A stretch of 64,000 bases of DNA from an uncultured Bacteroidales bacterium (GCA_900318015.1 ONJB01000004.1:209354-273353), one strand, 5' to 3'. Counted from the stretch's first letter, positions 18,533 through 25,912 are shown. Program-made: numbers and translations. The notes: a model not told the origin generated them from the sequence alone.

Positions 18533-19755
18533 TTCTCATCAAGAACATCGGCGAACTCGTCGGGATCGTGCCGGCGGGCGTCCTGCGGAAGCAGGGCGCC
18601 GAGATGGCGGAGACGGGCGTGCTCCGCGACGCCTGGCTCGCCATCGAGGACGGCAAGATCGCCGGGTTCGGCCAGATGGCCGATCTGGCGGTTGCTTCGA
18701 CAGGCTCAGCAACCGCCATCGACGCCCGGGGCGGCATGGTCCTGCCCGCCTTCTGCGACAGTCATACGCACATCGTGTATGCGGGGAGCCGCGACGGCGA
18801 GTTCCTGGACAAGATCAACGGGCTCAGCTACGAGGAGATCGCCGCCCGCGGAGGCGGCATCCTCAACTCCTCCGACCTGCTGCACGAAACTTCCGAAGAC
18901 GAGCTCTACGCACAGTCGATAGCCCGCGTCCGCGAGATGATGGGCAAGGGCACCGGCGCCATCGAGATCAAGAGCGGCTATGGTCTCAACCCCGCGGACG
19001 AACTCAAGATGCTGCGCGTCATCCGCCGCATCAAGGAGTCCGTCCCGGCGCTCGTCCGCGTCACCTTCCTCGGGGCCCATGCCGTCGGCCGCGGCTACAC
19101 GCACGAGGAATATGTGCAGGTGATGGTCGACATGATGCCGCAGGCGGCGGAATACGCTGATTTCGTGGACGTTTTCTGCGACGAAGGGTTCTTCACCGTC
19201 GAGGATACGGACCGCCTGCTCTCGGCCGGTGCGGCTTGCGGCCTTAGGCCGAAGATCCACGCCAACGAGCTCGCCGTCAGCGGCGGCGTGCAGGTGGGCG
19301 TGAGGCACGGCGCCCTGTCCGTGGACCATCTCGAGCGGACGACGGACGTGGAGATCGAAGTCCTGCGGGGCTCGTCGACCATGCCGACGATGCTGCCTGG
19401 CTCGTCCTTCTTCCTCGGCATCCCGTTCGGTCGCGCGAAAGAATTCATCGGCGCAGGCCTCGGCATCGCCCTCGCATCGGACTACAACCCCGGGTCCTCC
19501 CCCTCCGGCGACATGCGCTTCGTAATGGCCCTCGGCTGCATCCGCATGCGCCTCACCCCCGTCCAGGCCCTGAACACCGTCACCCTGAACAGCGCCTACG
19601 CGATGGGCCTGAGCGACATCACCGGCTCCATCACCCCCGGCAAGCGCGCCGACCTCCTCCTCACCCGCCCCGGCTGGACCCTCACCAAACTCCCCTACCT
19701 CTACCAGACCCCCTTCCTCCGGACAGTCTTCCTGGGCGGCCGGCCGCTGGAGTAA
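18529..19755 (+). CDS. hutI: Imidazolonepropionase
   Basis: An amidohydrolase that opens the imidazolone ring to N-formiminoglutamate, the substrate of FtcD. Metal ligands are seen in DSHTHIVYAGSRDGEF (H-x-H) and the later HANELAVSGG and SDYNPGSSPSG. The 408-residue length is normal. Between the N-terminal beta-sandwich and IDARGGMVLPAF, codons about 53-63 are encoded by a 31-bp palindrome (18687-18717) belonging to a dispersed-repeat type, so a mobile repeat appears to have been absorbed in frame. Last gene of the hut operon; no obvious hairpin terminator, but the first RAYT repeat begins 11 nt after the stop. Confidence 0.95.
   Translation: MILIKNIGELVGIVPAGVLRKQGAEMAETGVLRDAWLAIEDGKIAGFGQMADLAVASTGSATAIDARGGMVLPAFCDSHTHIVYAGSRDGEFLDKINGLSYEEIAARGGGILNSSDLLHETSEDELYAQSIARVREMMGKGTGAIEIKSGYGLNPADELKMLRVIRRIKESVPALVRVTFLGAHAVGRGYTHEEYVQVMVDMMPQAAEYADFVDVFCDEGFFTVEDTDRLLSAGAACGLRPKIHANELAVSGGVQVGVRHGALSVDHLERTTDVEIEVLRGSSTMPTMLPGSSFFLGIPFGRAKEFIGAGLGIALASDYNPGSSPSGDMRFVMALGCIRMRLTPVQALNTVTLNSAYAMGLSDITGSITPGKRADLLLTRPGWTLTKLPYLYQTPFLRTVFLGGRPLE
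18687..18717. repeat. Short palindromic repeat inside hutI (core CTTCGACAGGCTCAG)
   Basis: GGCGGTTGC and its perfect complement GCAACCGCC flank TTCGACAGGCTCA. The core, read on the other strand as CTGAGCCTGTCGAAG, recurs at 45106-45122, 45134-45146 and 45178-45194. The whole 31 bp is translated in frame within hutI. Confidence 0.75.
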
Positions 19756-19766
19756 CCCCCTCTTGG

Positions 19767-19854
19767 TGCTCGTACAGGTCCACCGAATGGACCCATACAA
19801 GCAAAAACGCCCCTAAATGCCCGTACTGGTCCAGGCAATGGACCTGTACGGGCA
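19767..19854 (+). repeat. RAYT-associated double-hairpin repeat, copy 1
   Basis: 88 bp made of hairpin (TGCTCGTACAGGTCC, 7-nt loop, GGACCCATACAAGCA), the linker AAAACGCCCCTAAA, then a second hairpin (TGCCCGTACTGGTCC, 7-nt loop, GGACCTGTACGGGCA). Every stem is 15 bp with a few G-U pairs or mismatches. It sits between hutI and the thioredoxin-like operon, 41 nt before that operon's -7 box. Confidence 0.9.
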
Positions 19855-19895
19855 CTCTGTGCATATTGTGGTATAGCATATTCCAACTTTTTGAC

Positions 19896-19903
19896 TATCT
19901 TTG
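19896..19903 (+). promoter_or_regulatory. -7 box (TATCTTTG) of the thioredoxin-like operon
   Basis: An exact TAnnTTTG match, 52 nt before the start at 19956. The surrounding 30 bp (ATTCCAACTTTTT then the box, then TGTTGTG) resemble the promoter at 21471-21478. Confidence 0.7.
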
Positions 19904-19955
19904 TGTTGTGCGATTATCAAAGATTTATTGTTCAAGCAGATCATTTGTGGGTATC

Positions 19956-21026
19956 ATGAATAAACGGCTTTTCCCCGGTTTGTGCTGGCTTCTTGCATGC
20001 CTTTTTGCATGCCAGTCCCAAGCCGAATACTGCACCGTCAAAGGTACCGTCCAAGGTGTCAAAGACGGGGCGGAACTTGTTTTGCAGGACGATTGGAACA
20101 AAAACAAGGTCATTTCCACGACGACGGTCGAGAACGGGACCTTCGAGTTTCATCCCCGCATCTCGACCCCAACCCGCGTGTTCCTGTATGCCACGGTTCC
20201 TGAGGATGTCTATGCCAATCCATATGACGGAGGTCAATTGAAGGATTTCTTCCTGGAGCCCGGTACCATTATCGTCGATGTCCATGCCGAGGATGAGATG
20301 GACATGGTCACGGGCGCGTCAGGGACGGTCCTGAACGACGCCTACCGGAAGATCCAGGCTGCGGATGTGGATGCCCGAGATGCTCTTTGGGAAGAAGCGG
20401 TCCGTGATGAACGGACGAATCTCCTGGCTTTGGTATATGCCGACAGACATTCCGACGATCTCGACAAGGCATCGGAGATCCTTGACCGTTTGTCCCCGGA
20501 CTTGGCCAAGAACTATAAGAAAACGATCTCGACCTTGAAAAAAAGGTGGGTCCTCAGAGCCCAAAGGGCAGAAAGAAGGAAAAAAGCCGCCGAAGAAGCC
20601 GTGAGTCTCGTCCATCAGCCGTACATCGACATGGAGTATCCGGATACGGACAACGCCCCCGTCCGCCTGAGTTCGGTCGTCAACAATCCCGCAAACCGCT
20701 ATGTCATCCTGGATTTCTGGGCGACCTGGTGCGCCCCCTGCGTGCAATCCATTCCCACGCTGAAGGAGGTTTATGCCAAGTTTCACGACAAGGGTCTGGA
20801 AATCTACAGCATCTCCCAGGATTCCAAAGCCAAGGAATGGAAGACCTTTGTGGCGGAGAATGGAATGACCTGGATCAATGTCTTGGCCCATGGAGGCAAG
20901 GTATATAAGGATTACGGCATCCAGTATATCCCGACCGTCTTTCTGATCGACTGCAAGACCGGGGAAATTCTGGTCCACGAAGGCCATCCGGACCTTGATG
21001 CCATCCTGTCCGAGTTACTTCCGTAA
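19956..21026 (+). CDS. TlpA-like thiol-disulfide oxidoreductase with DUF4369-type N-terminal domain
   Basis: The 356-residue secreted protein begins with the signal MNKRLFPGLCWLLACLFAC, whose LFAC end suggests a lipoprotein. An N-terminal beta-rich domain (about residues 28-120, VKGTVQGVKDGAELVLQD) matches the DUF4369 region common in Bacteroidota. A basic helical linker (RAERRKKAAEEA) precedes a thioredoxin fold with FWATWCAPCVQSIPTLKEV, the redox CxxC, and the cis-Pro segment QYIPTVFLID. Its likely role is reducing or isomerising disulfides outside the cytoplasm. ATG 19956 was chosen because it starts the signal peptide. Codon use is less GC-rich than in hut, and copies of the RAYT repeat flank the region. 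Confidence 0.88.
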   Translation: MNKRLFPGLCWLLACLFACQSQAEYCTVKGTVQGVKDGAELVLQDDWNKNKVISTTTVENGTFEFHPRISTPTRVFLYATVPEDVYANPYDGGQLKDFFLEPGTIIVDVHAEDEMDMVTGASGTVLNDAYRKIQAADVDARDALWEEAVRDERTNLLALVYADRHSDDLDKASEILDRLSPDLAKNYKKTISTLKKRWVLRAQRAERRKKAAEEAVSLVHQPYIDMEYPDTDNAPVRLSSVVNNPANRYVILDFWATWCAPCVQSIPTLKEVYAKFHDKGLEIYSISQDSKAKEWKTFVAENGMTWINVLAHGGKVYKDYGIQYIPTVFLIDCKTGEILVHEGHPDLDAILSELLP

Positions 21027-21106
21027 GTCGTGATCCACTGGATCAAAGATTATCGTTGCTGCTTCGCCGATGAATCGCAATCGAATCAGGATAAACAATA
21101 AGCATC

Positions 21107-21307
21107 ATGAAAAAACCCATAGGTGCCATCGTCATTTATTCAATTGGAGTGCTTTTCGGCGTGTATTTGCTGATCAGCAGCATCTGCCAGCATGACCGGC
21201 CCATTTCCATCATCTTGACAGCTATCCTGCTCCTCATCTTTGCCGCTCAGTTGTACCTGACCTTGAAAGGGGCTCGCAAGCAGGATGATGAGAGTTGCGA
21301 GCGATAA
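21107..21307 (+). CDS. Small membrane protein, two helices (66 aa)
   Basis: Unrecognised family. The peptide MKKPIGAIVIYSIGVLFGVY opens with Lys-Lys then a first helix (about residues 4-25), a short polar turn (CQHDRPIS) and a second helix (about 32-52), ending in a charged tail KGARKQDDESCER. It lies 80 nt after the thioredoxin-like gene with no terminator between, so it is probably co-transcribed. The topology (K-rich start, two helices, charged end) is the same as in the small genes at 22145 and 22384, which suggests one functional class, though identity is too low to call them paralogues. Confidence 0.65.
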   Translation: MKKPIGAIVIYSIGVLFGVYLLISSICQHDRPISIILTAILLLIFAAQLYLTLKGARKQDDESCER

Positions 21308-21329
21308 TTCAATCTCCAAGTCATCCGAG

Positions 21330-21418
21330 TGCTCGTACAGGTCCATCGACGGGACCCATACAAGCAAAAACACCCCCGAAATGCCCGTACCGATCCATTC
21401 CCTGGACCTGTACGGGCA
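21330..21418 (+). repeat. RAYT-associated double-hairpin repeat, copy 2
   Basis: 89 bp: hairpin TGCTCGTACAGGTCC/GGACCCATACAAGCA, linker AAAACACCCCCGAAA, hairpin TGCCCGTACCGATCC/GGACCTGTACGGGCA, both with 7-nt loops. It has the same orientation as the other copies. It lies 22 nt after the small gene at 21107 and 52 nt before the next -7 box. Confidence 0.9.
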
Positions 21419-21470
21419 CGTGCAGTTCCGCGGAATTCCTCTGACATTCAAACAATTCCCACTTTTTTTA

Positions 21471-21478
21471 TATCTTTG
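21471..21478 (+). promoter_or_regulatory. -7 box (TATCTTTG) of the small-membrane-protein operon
   Basis: An exact match, 65 nt before the start at 21544. Preceded by ATTCCCACTTTTTTTA, closely similar to the sequence before the box at 19896-19903. Both boxes lie about 40-52 nt downstream of a RAYT repeat. Confidence 0.65.
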
Positions 21479-21543
21479 TGCGGTAGGACTGTTCGAGGAA
21501 TAACCTCACAGCGAAAATATCTAAAGTTTAACGGATTGGACAT

Positions 21544-21696
21544 ATGGCAACTTGGAAGATTATTGTCAATTCTTTCCTGATTCTGGTGATTCTGGCCGCA
21601 TCGATTGCCGTTATCGCTGACTATCGGAAGCATAAGGATGATGAAAACATCTCACCCTGGTTACTTTTTGTCCATGTTGTCAGATTCTTCTCGTGA
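21544..21696 (+). CDS. Small single-helix membrane protein (50 aa)
   Basis: Unrecognised. The frame ATG 21544 to TGA 21694-21696 encodes MATWKIIVNSFLILVILAAS, a single hydrophobic helix of about 20 residues, then a charged stretch (DYRKHKDDENIS) and a short aromatic end. Support comes from the box at 21471-21478 and from tight coupling with the next gene: the A of its TGA is the first base of the next ATG (TGATG). It is below the usual 60-codon cut-off and easy to miss. Confidence 0.55.
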   Translation: MATWKIIVNSFLILVILAASIAVIADYRKHKDDENISPWLLFVHVVRFFS

Positions 21697-22121
21697 TGGA
21701 CTACTACACCTATACCAAACCCAAGCTGTGGGCCAATGTGATTTGCGCCGCCCTGCTTTATGTCTTGTTCGCCTATGAACTCCATAGCCGTTTGACGGGT
21801 CATTCTAAAGGCATCGGTTACCTGCTGTTCTTAATACTTGCTGTGAACTGCACGTTCCGGGTGTTTGCCTATGCGAAGCTGAAGCGATTGGAGAAGAGTA
21901 TCACGGACGAACGGCAATTAATCCATGCCGAGCGTCGCCAAGGCCTCATCATCACCCTCTTCAGCAATGCTACGGCCTTGCTTGGCCTGCTGCTTTTCCT
22001 GATTCACTCCATCCTCATCAAAGGTCCGGCCGCCCTCGATATCTTCTTCCTGTTCTGCGCCGTCTGTTTCGGCGGGATTCTGATCCTGACCATCCAGAAC
22101 CTCAGGCGGCTGGACAAATAA
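21696..22121 (+). CDS. Membrane protein, four helices (141 aa)
   Basis: Unrecognised family. Four hydrophobic segments arranged as two pairs (about residues 12-30, 40-58, 85-105, 110-132) are separated by a basic, acidic cytoplasmic-looking loop (KLKRLEKSITDERQLIHAERRQG). The start at ATG 21696 shares a base with the preceding stop; an upstream in-frame GTG is less likely. It looks like a doubled version of the two-helix proteins around it. The function is unknown; the context (CPBP protease homologue two genes on) would fit an envelope-stress, immunity or peptide-processing role, but nothing in the sequence proves it. Confidence 0.65.
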   Translation: MDYYTYTKPKLWANVICAALLYVLFAYELHSRLTGHSKGIGYLLFLILAVNCTFRVFAYAKLKRLEKSITDERQLIHAERRQGLIITLFSNATALLGLLLFLIHSILIKGPAALDIFFLFCAVCFGGILILTIQNLRRLDK

Positions 22122-22144
22122 AGAACAGCAATCAAAGATTTCTT

Positions 22145-22327
22145 ATGAAACCGAAGGTAAAGAAAACCATCCAGATCGTCTTGGGGAGCGTGTTTTTACT
22201 CTCCATTTTTGCATATCTGATCCTGGGCAAGGAATGGGCGAAATTACCCTTTTCCCTATCATTGTGCCTTGTCTGTCTCTATAACCTGTTTTTCAACAAC
22301 CCCGCTTCGGGCGCGAAGAAAGAGTAA
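22145..22327 (+). CDS. Small membrane protein, two helices (60 aa)
   Basis: Unrecognised. It starts MKPKVKKTIQIVLGSVFLLS, with a basic N-terminus and two hydrophobic segments separated by KEWAKLP, and ends FFNNPASGAKKE. It follows the four-helix gene by 23 nt. Same architecture as the proteins at 21107 and 22384. Confidence 0.6.
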   Translation: MKPKVKKTIQIVLGSVFLLSIFAYLILGKEWAKLPFSLSLCLVCLYNLFFNNPASGAKKE

Positions 22328-22383
22328 GGCTAGATCAGTAGATTCACATCTTGTCGGTCAAGTCAAAGTTTACACAGGAACCT

Positions 22384-22566
22384 ATGGAAAACGATAAGCA
22401 ACTGAAAGTAGGATTGATTATCGCACTCGTCTTTGCCCTTTTCTTTGCGGGTATGCTGGGCTATTTCATCGCAGTCAAGAATCTGTGGATGTGTATAGTC
22501 TCGGGGCTCATGGTCATTTCATCCTGCACCAGGAGTATTCAACTGTTTAAGAGGATCAAAGAATAA
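22384..22566 (+). CDS. Small membrane protein, two helices (60 aa)
   Basis: Unrecognised. It starts MENDKQLKVGLIIALVFALF, with helix one about residues 8-27, a short turn AVKNLWM, helix two about 34-50 and a basic tail SIQLFKRIKE. The ATG at 22384 is preferred over an upstream in-frame GTG, because upstream codons are polar and atypical. It is the third 60-66 residue two-helix protein within 1.5 kb. Confidence 0.6.
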   Translation: MENDKQLKVGLIIALVFALFFAGMLGYFIAVKNLWMCIVSGLMVISSCTRSIQLFKRIKE

Positions 22567-22593
22567 GGTTAGGGAACCCAACACCGTCGAACC

Positions 22594-23406
22594 ATGTGGA
22601 AAGCCATCAAATACATCCTCATCTATTTGGCATTTCAAGTGCTTGGCGTGGTGATCGTCATGATTCCGTGTCATATCCTGGACGCGGATGAAGCCGTGAT
22701 GCTCGTCAGCGCCCTGGCCGTTGCGAACCTGCTTTTCTGCCTATACATTTCCCGGAAAGACAGAATACGTCTCGACAAACAGTCCTTCACAATACGCCCT
22801 TGGACCATGCTCCTGCTCACGATCCTCGCCGTTTTCTTTTTCATCCTGCCGGAGGTGGAACTGATTGAACGGCTGGACCTGCCCAACAACCTGGGAGACG
22901 AACTCGATGATGTGGGCGGCACGGTCCTGGGGCTGATTTCGATCGGAATCTTAGGCCCGATTGCGGAAGAACTGCTGTTCCGGGGCGCCGTACTCGGCTC
23001 GCTGCTGGAGTGGAAGCCGATCCGGTCGATGCCCTGGATCGCCATTGTGCTTTCCGCGGCCATCTTCGGTCTCGTCCACATGAACCCGGCGCAGATGCCC
23101 GGTGCCATCGCAATCGGCCTGCTCTACGGCTGGCTTGTCTACCGGACCGGCAGTCTGCTCCCCGGCATTATCGGCCATATCTTCAACAACTCTCTGGCCT
23201 GCATTCTCGAAATGTTCCCGGAGGAGGAAGGCAGTCCCGAAACGGTCGCCGAAATGTTCGACTCCCCCTTCCTGGAATTCCTCGCCGTCGCCGGATCGCT
23301 CTTCATCTGCATCGTCGTCGTCAAAGCCATTGTCCGTCAGGTCAATGAGCATTACATCCCCCAAGAGCCGGACCTGGTTGCCGATGACCTGTCCGGTCAA
23401 CAGTAA
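22594..23406 (+). CDS. CPBP-family intramembrane metallo/glutamic protease (CAAX-like, Abi family)
   Basis: The 270-residue multi-span protein carries the CPBP signature: GPIAEELLFRGAVL (E-E-x3-R), then the second motif FGLVHMNPAQ and the third GIIGHIFNNSLA. Relatives act as prenyl-protein proteases (Rce1), as bacteriocin self-immunity proteins, or as unknown membrane proteases. Its acidic C-terminus (EMFPEEEGSPET, PQEPDLVADD) is cytoplasmic or periplasmic. It closes a run of four tiny membrane proteins, a layout reminiscent of bacteriocin/immunity clusters, but no bacteriocin precursor with a leader is visible. Confidence 0.85.
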   Translation: MWKAIKYILIYLAFQVLGVVIVMIPCHILDADEAVMLVSALAVANLLFCLYISRKDRIRLDKQSFTIRPWTMLLLTILAVFFFILPEVELIERLDLPNNLGDELDDVGGTVLGLISIGILGPIAEELLFRGAVLGSLLEWKPIRSMPWIAIVLSAAIFGLVHMNPAQMPGAIAIGLLYGWLVYRTGSLLPGIIGHIFNNSLACILEMFPEEEGSPETVAEMFDSPFLEFLAVAGSLFICIVVVKAIVRQVNEHYIPQEPDLVADDLSGQQ

Positions 23407-23419
23407 TTACGATAGAATT

Positions 23420-23652
23420 ATGACAGCAACCCGTTTGCTTTGTTTCCGCCATCCTGCTCCCCACGCTGCTGGCCTGTTCCCATTCCAATGAGAGAGGGAG
23501 AACGATCCGGACAACGACAGGACGGTCCATTTCAGCGGCACTGTCGAGAATCTGTCCCCCAGGGATGTGAGAATCGCCCTGGCAGGAACGGACGTGTCAT
23601 CAAGGTCGATCCCACCCGCGAAGAAATCGAGGCCGCCCTGTCCGGCCTGTGA
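23420..23652 (+). pseudogene. Decayed small lipoprotein gene with several frameshifts
   Basis: No single frame is intact, but consecutive pieces in different frames read as one lipoprotein. ATG 23420 gives MTATRLLC, the +1 frame then gives AILLPTLLACSHSNE (a clear LLAC lipobox), the original frame resumes with NDPDNDRTVHFSGTVENLSP and RDVRIALAGTD, and a third frame ends RVIKVDPTREEIEAALSGL with a stop at 23652. At least three indels are needed. The conserved-looking pieces and correct order argue for recent decay rather than chance. Confidence 0.7.
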
Positions 23653-23700
23653 CCACCGGTCAAATCAAGAACTGATTCAATAACCAATCATTTGCCTATC

Positions 23701-23928
23701 ATGAAATTGAAAATGACTGACGACTTCAAGAAGGCTTCCAAAGGAATGGTCTTCTATGCGATTACTTCCATCGTCGTATTCCCCATCATTCATCTGATCA
23801 AGGGTGACTTCGACTGGGGCGACACGCTGATCAATGCCGGTCTCATGATTCTGATCTGCCTCGTCCTGGGCGTCTTTTTCTACTTCGGCATGCAAGTTCC
23901 GGAGAAAAACGACCAATCCCAAGAGTAG
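23701..23928 (+). CDS. Small membrane protein, two helices (75 aa)
   Basis: Unrecognised. It starts MKLKMTDDFKKASKGMVFYA, with a cytoplasmic basic N-terminus, then two hydrophobic segments (about residues 16-32 and 45-65) and a polar end VPEKNDQSQE. ATG 23701 was chosen over an upstream TTG. Its stop TAG is followed immediately by the ATG of the next lipoprotein gene (no spacer), so the two are coupled. Confidence 0.65.
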   Translation: MKLKMTDDFKKASKGMVFYAITSIVVFPIIHLIKGDFDWGDTLINAGLMILICLVLGVFFYFGMQVPEKNDQSQE

Positions 23929-24816
23929 ATGCGACTTAGATCCTTCCTTTTCACCCTGTGCCTGACGGTGCTGGCGGCGTGCGGGCCGATGGCGCGTACC
24001 GCGCGGCAGGAGGCCGCGGGCCCCGCGCAGGAGGCGACCGCCGCGACCGCCGACTGGGTATGGACCTACAGCCAGGCCCATCCGGACGGGTTCACCGTGG
24101 ACATTCGCGATCGGAAGGCACCCACGGAAGGGATTTCCGTCGCGTACGCGGCGACGCAGGACAAGCATTCGAAGGAGGACCTCGGGGATGTGGTTTCCCA
24201 TGCGCTGGCGCACGACGGCTATGTGGGCGGTTGGTGGAACAGCGAGGACAGCCTGTATTATTTCGACAGCGTCCGGATCCTCCCGGAGAGCGCCGCCGGC
24301 GAGGCCGTCTCCTTCGCCCTTGAGAATGAGCAGCTTGCCTTCTTTGTGCTGTCCACGGGCGAGGAAGTCCGCATTGACAATGTCATCCATCCGCACGAGT
24401 ACGAGCCCACGGACCTCCGCGGCTGGACCACCGTCTTCCTGGCCGGCACCATCGACAATGGCCATAGCGAGGACTGGCAGCAGACGGTCGCCGCGAAGCT
24501 CGCCGGGCGGGATCGACGGTACCTGCTCTACAACCCCCGCCAGGAAGAATGGCATCCCGAGCGCGAGGGCGAGATGTATCAGGTCCATTGGGAACTCGAG
24601 CACATGGAAAAGGCCGATCACATCCTGATGGTCTTCCTCCCGGGCAGCCAGTCCCCCATCACCCTCCTCGAACTCGGCCTCCACGCCCGCAGCGGAAAAC
24701 TCCTCGTCGTCTGCACCCCCAGCTTCTACCGCTACGACAACGTCCGCCTCACCTGCGACCGCTACGGCGTCCCCGTCTATGGGTCGCTGGAGGAGGCTAT
24801 CGAGGCGCTGCCGTAG
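23929..24816 (+). CDS. Lipoprotein with a nucleoside 2-deoxyribosyltransferase-like domain
   Basis: The 295-residue protein has a lipoprotein signal (TLCLTVLAAC, Cys about residue 18). The middle region (about 50-140) contains FTVDIRDRKAPTEGISVAYA, then GYVGGWWNSEDSLYYFDSVR and ENEQLAFFVLSTGEEV; this resembles a small domain that recurs in polyvalent proteins of phages and conjugative elements of Bacteroidota. The C-terminal half (about 165-295) reads TTVFLAGTIDNG, EDWQQTV, YNPRQEEWHPE, QVHWELEHMEKAD and SPITLLELGLHA, the pattern of the Nuc_deoxyri_tr3 family (nucleoside deoxyribosyltransferase-like). An enzyme domain that normally acts on nucleotides, placed behind an export signal, is unusual. 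Substrate is unknown. A RAYT repeat begins 17 nt after the stop. Confidence 0.75.
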   Translation: MRLRSFLFTLCLTVLAACGPMARTARQEAAGPAQEATAATADWVWTYSQAHPDGFTVDIRDRKAPTEGISVAYAATQDKHSKEDLGDVVSHALAHDGYVGGWWNSEDSLYYFDSVRILPESAAGEAVSFALENEQLAFFVLSTGEEVRIDNVIHPHEYEPTDLRGWTTVFLAGTIDNGHSEDWQQTVAAKLAGRDRRYLLYNPRQEEWHPEREGEMYQVHWELEHMEKADHILMVFLPGSQSPITLLELGLHARSGKLLVVCTPSFYRYDNVRLTCDRYGVPVYGSLEEAIEALP

Positions 24817-24833
24817 CAGGTTACCGACTCAGG

Positions 24834-24922
24834 TGCTCGTACAGGTCCATGGGCGGGACCTATACAAGCGAAAACACCCCTATAATGCTCGTACAGGTCC
24901 ATGAGCGGGACCTGTACGAGCA
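24834..24922 (+). repeat. RAYT-associated double-hairpin repeat, copy 3 (right after the RAYT stop)
   Basis: 89 bp: TGCTCGTACAGGTCC/GGACCTATACAAGCG, linker AAAACACCCCTATAA, TGCTCGTACAGGTCC/GGACCTGTACGAGCA. The second hairpin is a perfect 15-bp stem. It lies 25 nt beyond the RAYT stop codon (24948) and directly repeats copy 4 on the other side of the RAYT gene. Confidence 0.92.
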
Positions 24923-24947
24923 CTGAGACCTTCGCGGATGCGAGATT

Positions 24948-25817
24948 TCAAACGCTGTCCATCATCCGGGCGGCTGCTTCATAGGTGAGGCCGGTCACGC
25001 GGGCAATTTGATGGACATTGGAGCAGAAACGCCGTTGGATCTGGCGGAGGGACTCTATCTGCTCCGCAGGAGTCAGTTCCTCGAAACTCTGCTTTCCAAA
25101 CAGGCTCCGGTAGAGGTCCGGCAGGGCCGTCAGGATGACCTGGTCCCTGAAGGCAGGATGGTGGTCATCGGCATTCTCGATCTTCCGTTTGGCCTTGGAG
25201 GAGTTCACCAGGAAATAGTTCATCCGGCTGGCACGGCGATAGCAACCCTCCACAAACCCCACAGCCACATACGATTCGGGAAGGACATACCCTTCCTCGG
25301 AGACCAGCCAATCGGCAGGAAAACCCTCTTTGCAGCAATGAAGCAGCCGGATCCGGGCCCGCTTCGACAGGCTCCCCAGAGGCTTCCCGGACCGTTTGGA
25401 CGCATTGAAGAACACCGGACCCGTCCCCCACGGATACTGCGATGGATGCGAGCAGATGTTCGCCGCCACACTGTTCATCTGCGTGTAGGCAATCGCCCTC
25501 TCCAACCCCTCGTTCAGCGTAGACACCTCTTCGATGGTGACCTTGTTCCGACGAAGGAATTCAGCAGTGCCGTACTTGTGGTTCAGATACTTGGAATGAC
25601 GGCTTTTGATACCGTCGATGAAAGCCTTGACATCCGCCCATCTTCCCTGGACGACAAAATGAAGATGATTGGACATCAGAATGAATGCAAGAACCGTCAC
25701 TTTGGATTGATACGCCTGGATGGCTACGAAATTCATCCCGGCCCGGAAATCGTTCTCGTCCCGAAACCAAAGCCCCTCTTTCAGATGTTCCGTCGTGACC
25801 AGATAATATTTTCTCAT
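24948..25817 (-). CDS. REP-associated tyrosine transposase (RAYT, Y1/HUH family)
   Basis: Single-strand DNA nicking/joining enzyme of the IS200/IS605-type Y1 fold. The protein (289 residues from ATG 25817) starts MRKYYLVTTEHLKEGLWFRD and carries the HUH motif in FILMSNHLHFVV (H51-L-H53). The catalytic Tyr is predicted at Y111 in AIAYTQMNSVAANICSHPSQ, followed by YPWGTG; this Y-x3-N arrangement is typical of RAYTs. A C-terminal extension of about 120 residues ends in a helix-turn-helix-like stretch (CSNVHQIARVTGLTYEAAAR). Unlike an insertion sequence, it lies between two copies of the double-hairpin repeat in direct orientation (24834-24922, 25913-26001), with three more copies within 8 kb. 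A -7 box lies at 25839-25846. Confidence 0.88.
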   Translation of the reverse strand: MRKYYLVTTEHLKEGLWFRDENDFRAGMNFVAIQAYQSKVTVLAFILMSNHLHFVVQGRWADVKAFIDGIKSRHSKYLNHKYGTAEFLRRNKVTIEEVSTLNEGLERAIAYTQMNSVAANICSHPSQYPWGTGPVFFNASKRSGKPLGSLSKRARIRLLHCCKEGFPADWLVSEEGYVLPESYVAVGFVEGCYRRASRMNYFLVNSSKAKRKIENADDHHPAFRDQVILTALPDLYRSLFGKQSFEELTPAEQIESLRQIQRRFCSNVHQIARVTGLTYEAAARMMDSV

Positions 25818-25838
25818 ACGCCTCAAAATCTATCTCCA

Positions 25839-25846
25839 CAAAAATA
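25839..25846 (-). promoter_or_regulatory. -7 box (TATTTTTG) of the RAYT gene
   Basis: An exact TAnnTTTG match on the minus strand, 21 nt before the ATG at 25817. It lies between the gene and repeat copy 4. Confidence 0.6.
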
Positions 25847-25912
25847 AGGAATTGCCCGAAATCCCACAACCCCTTTCCGCAGTTTGTCAGAGAAAGCTCA
25901 ACAACCTCCAAG

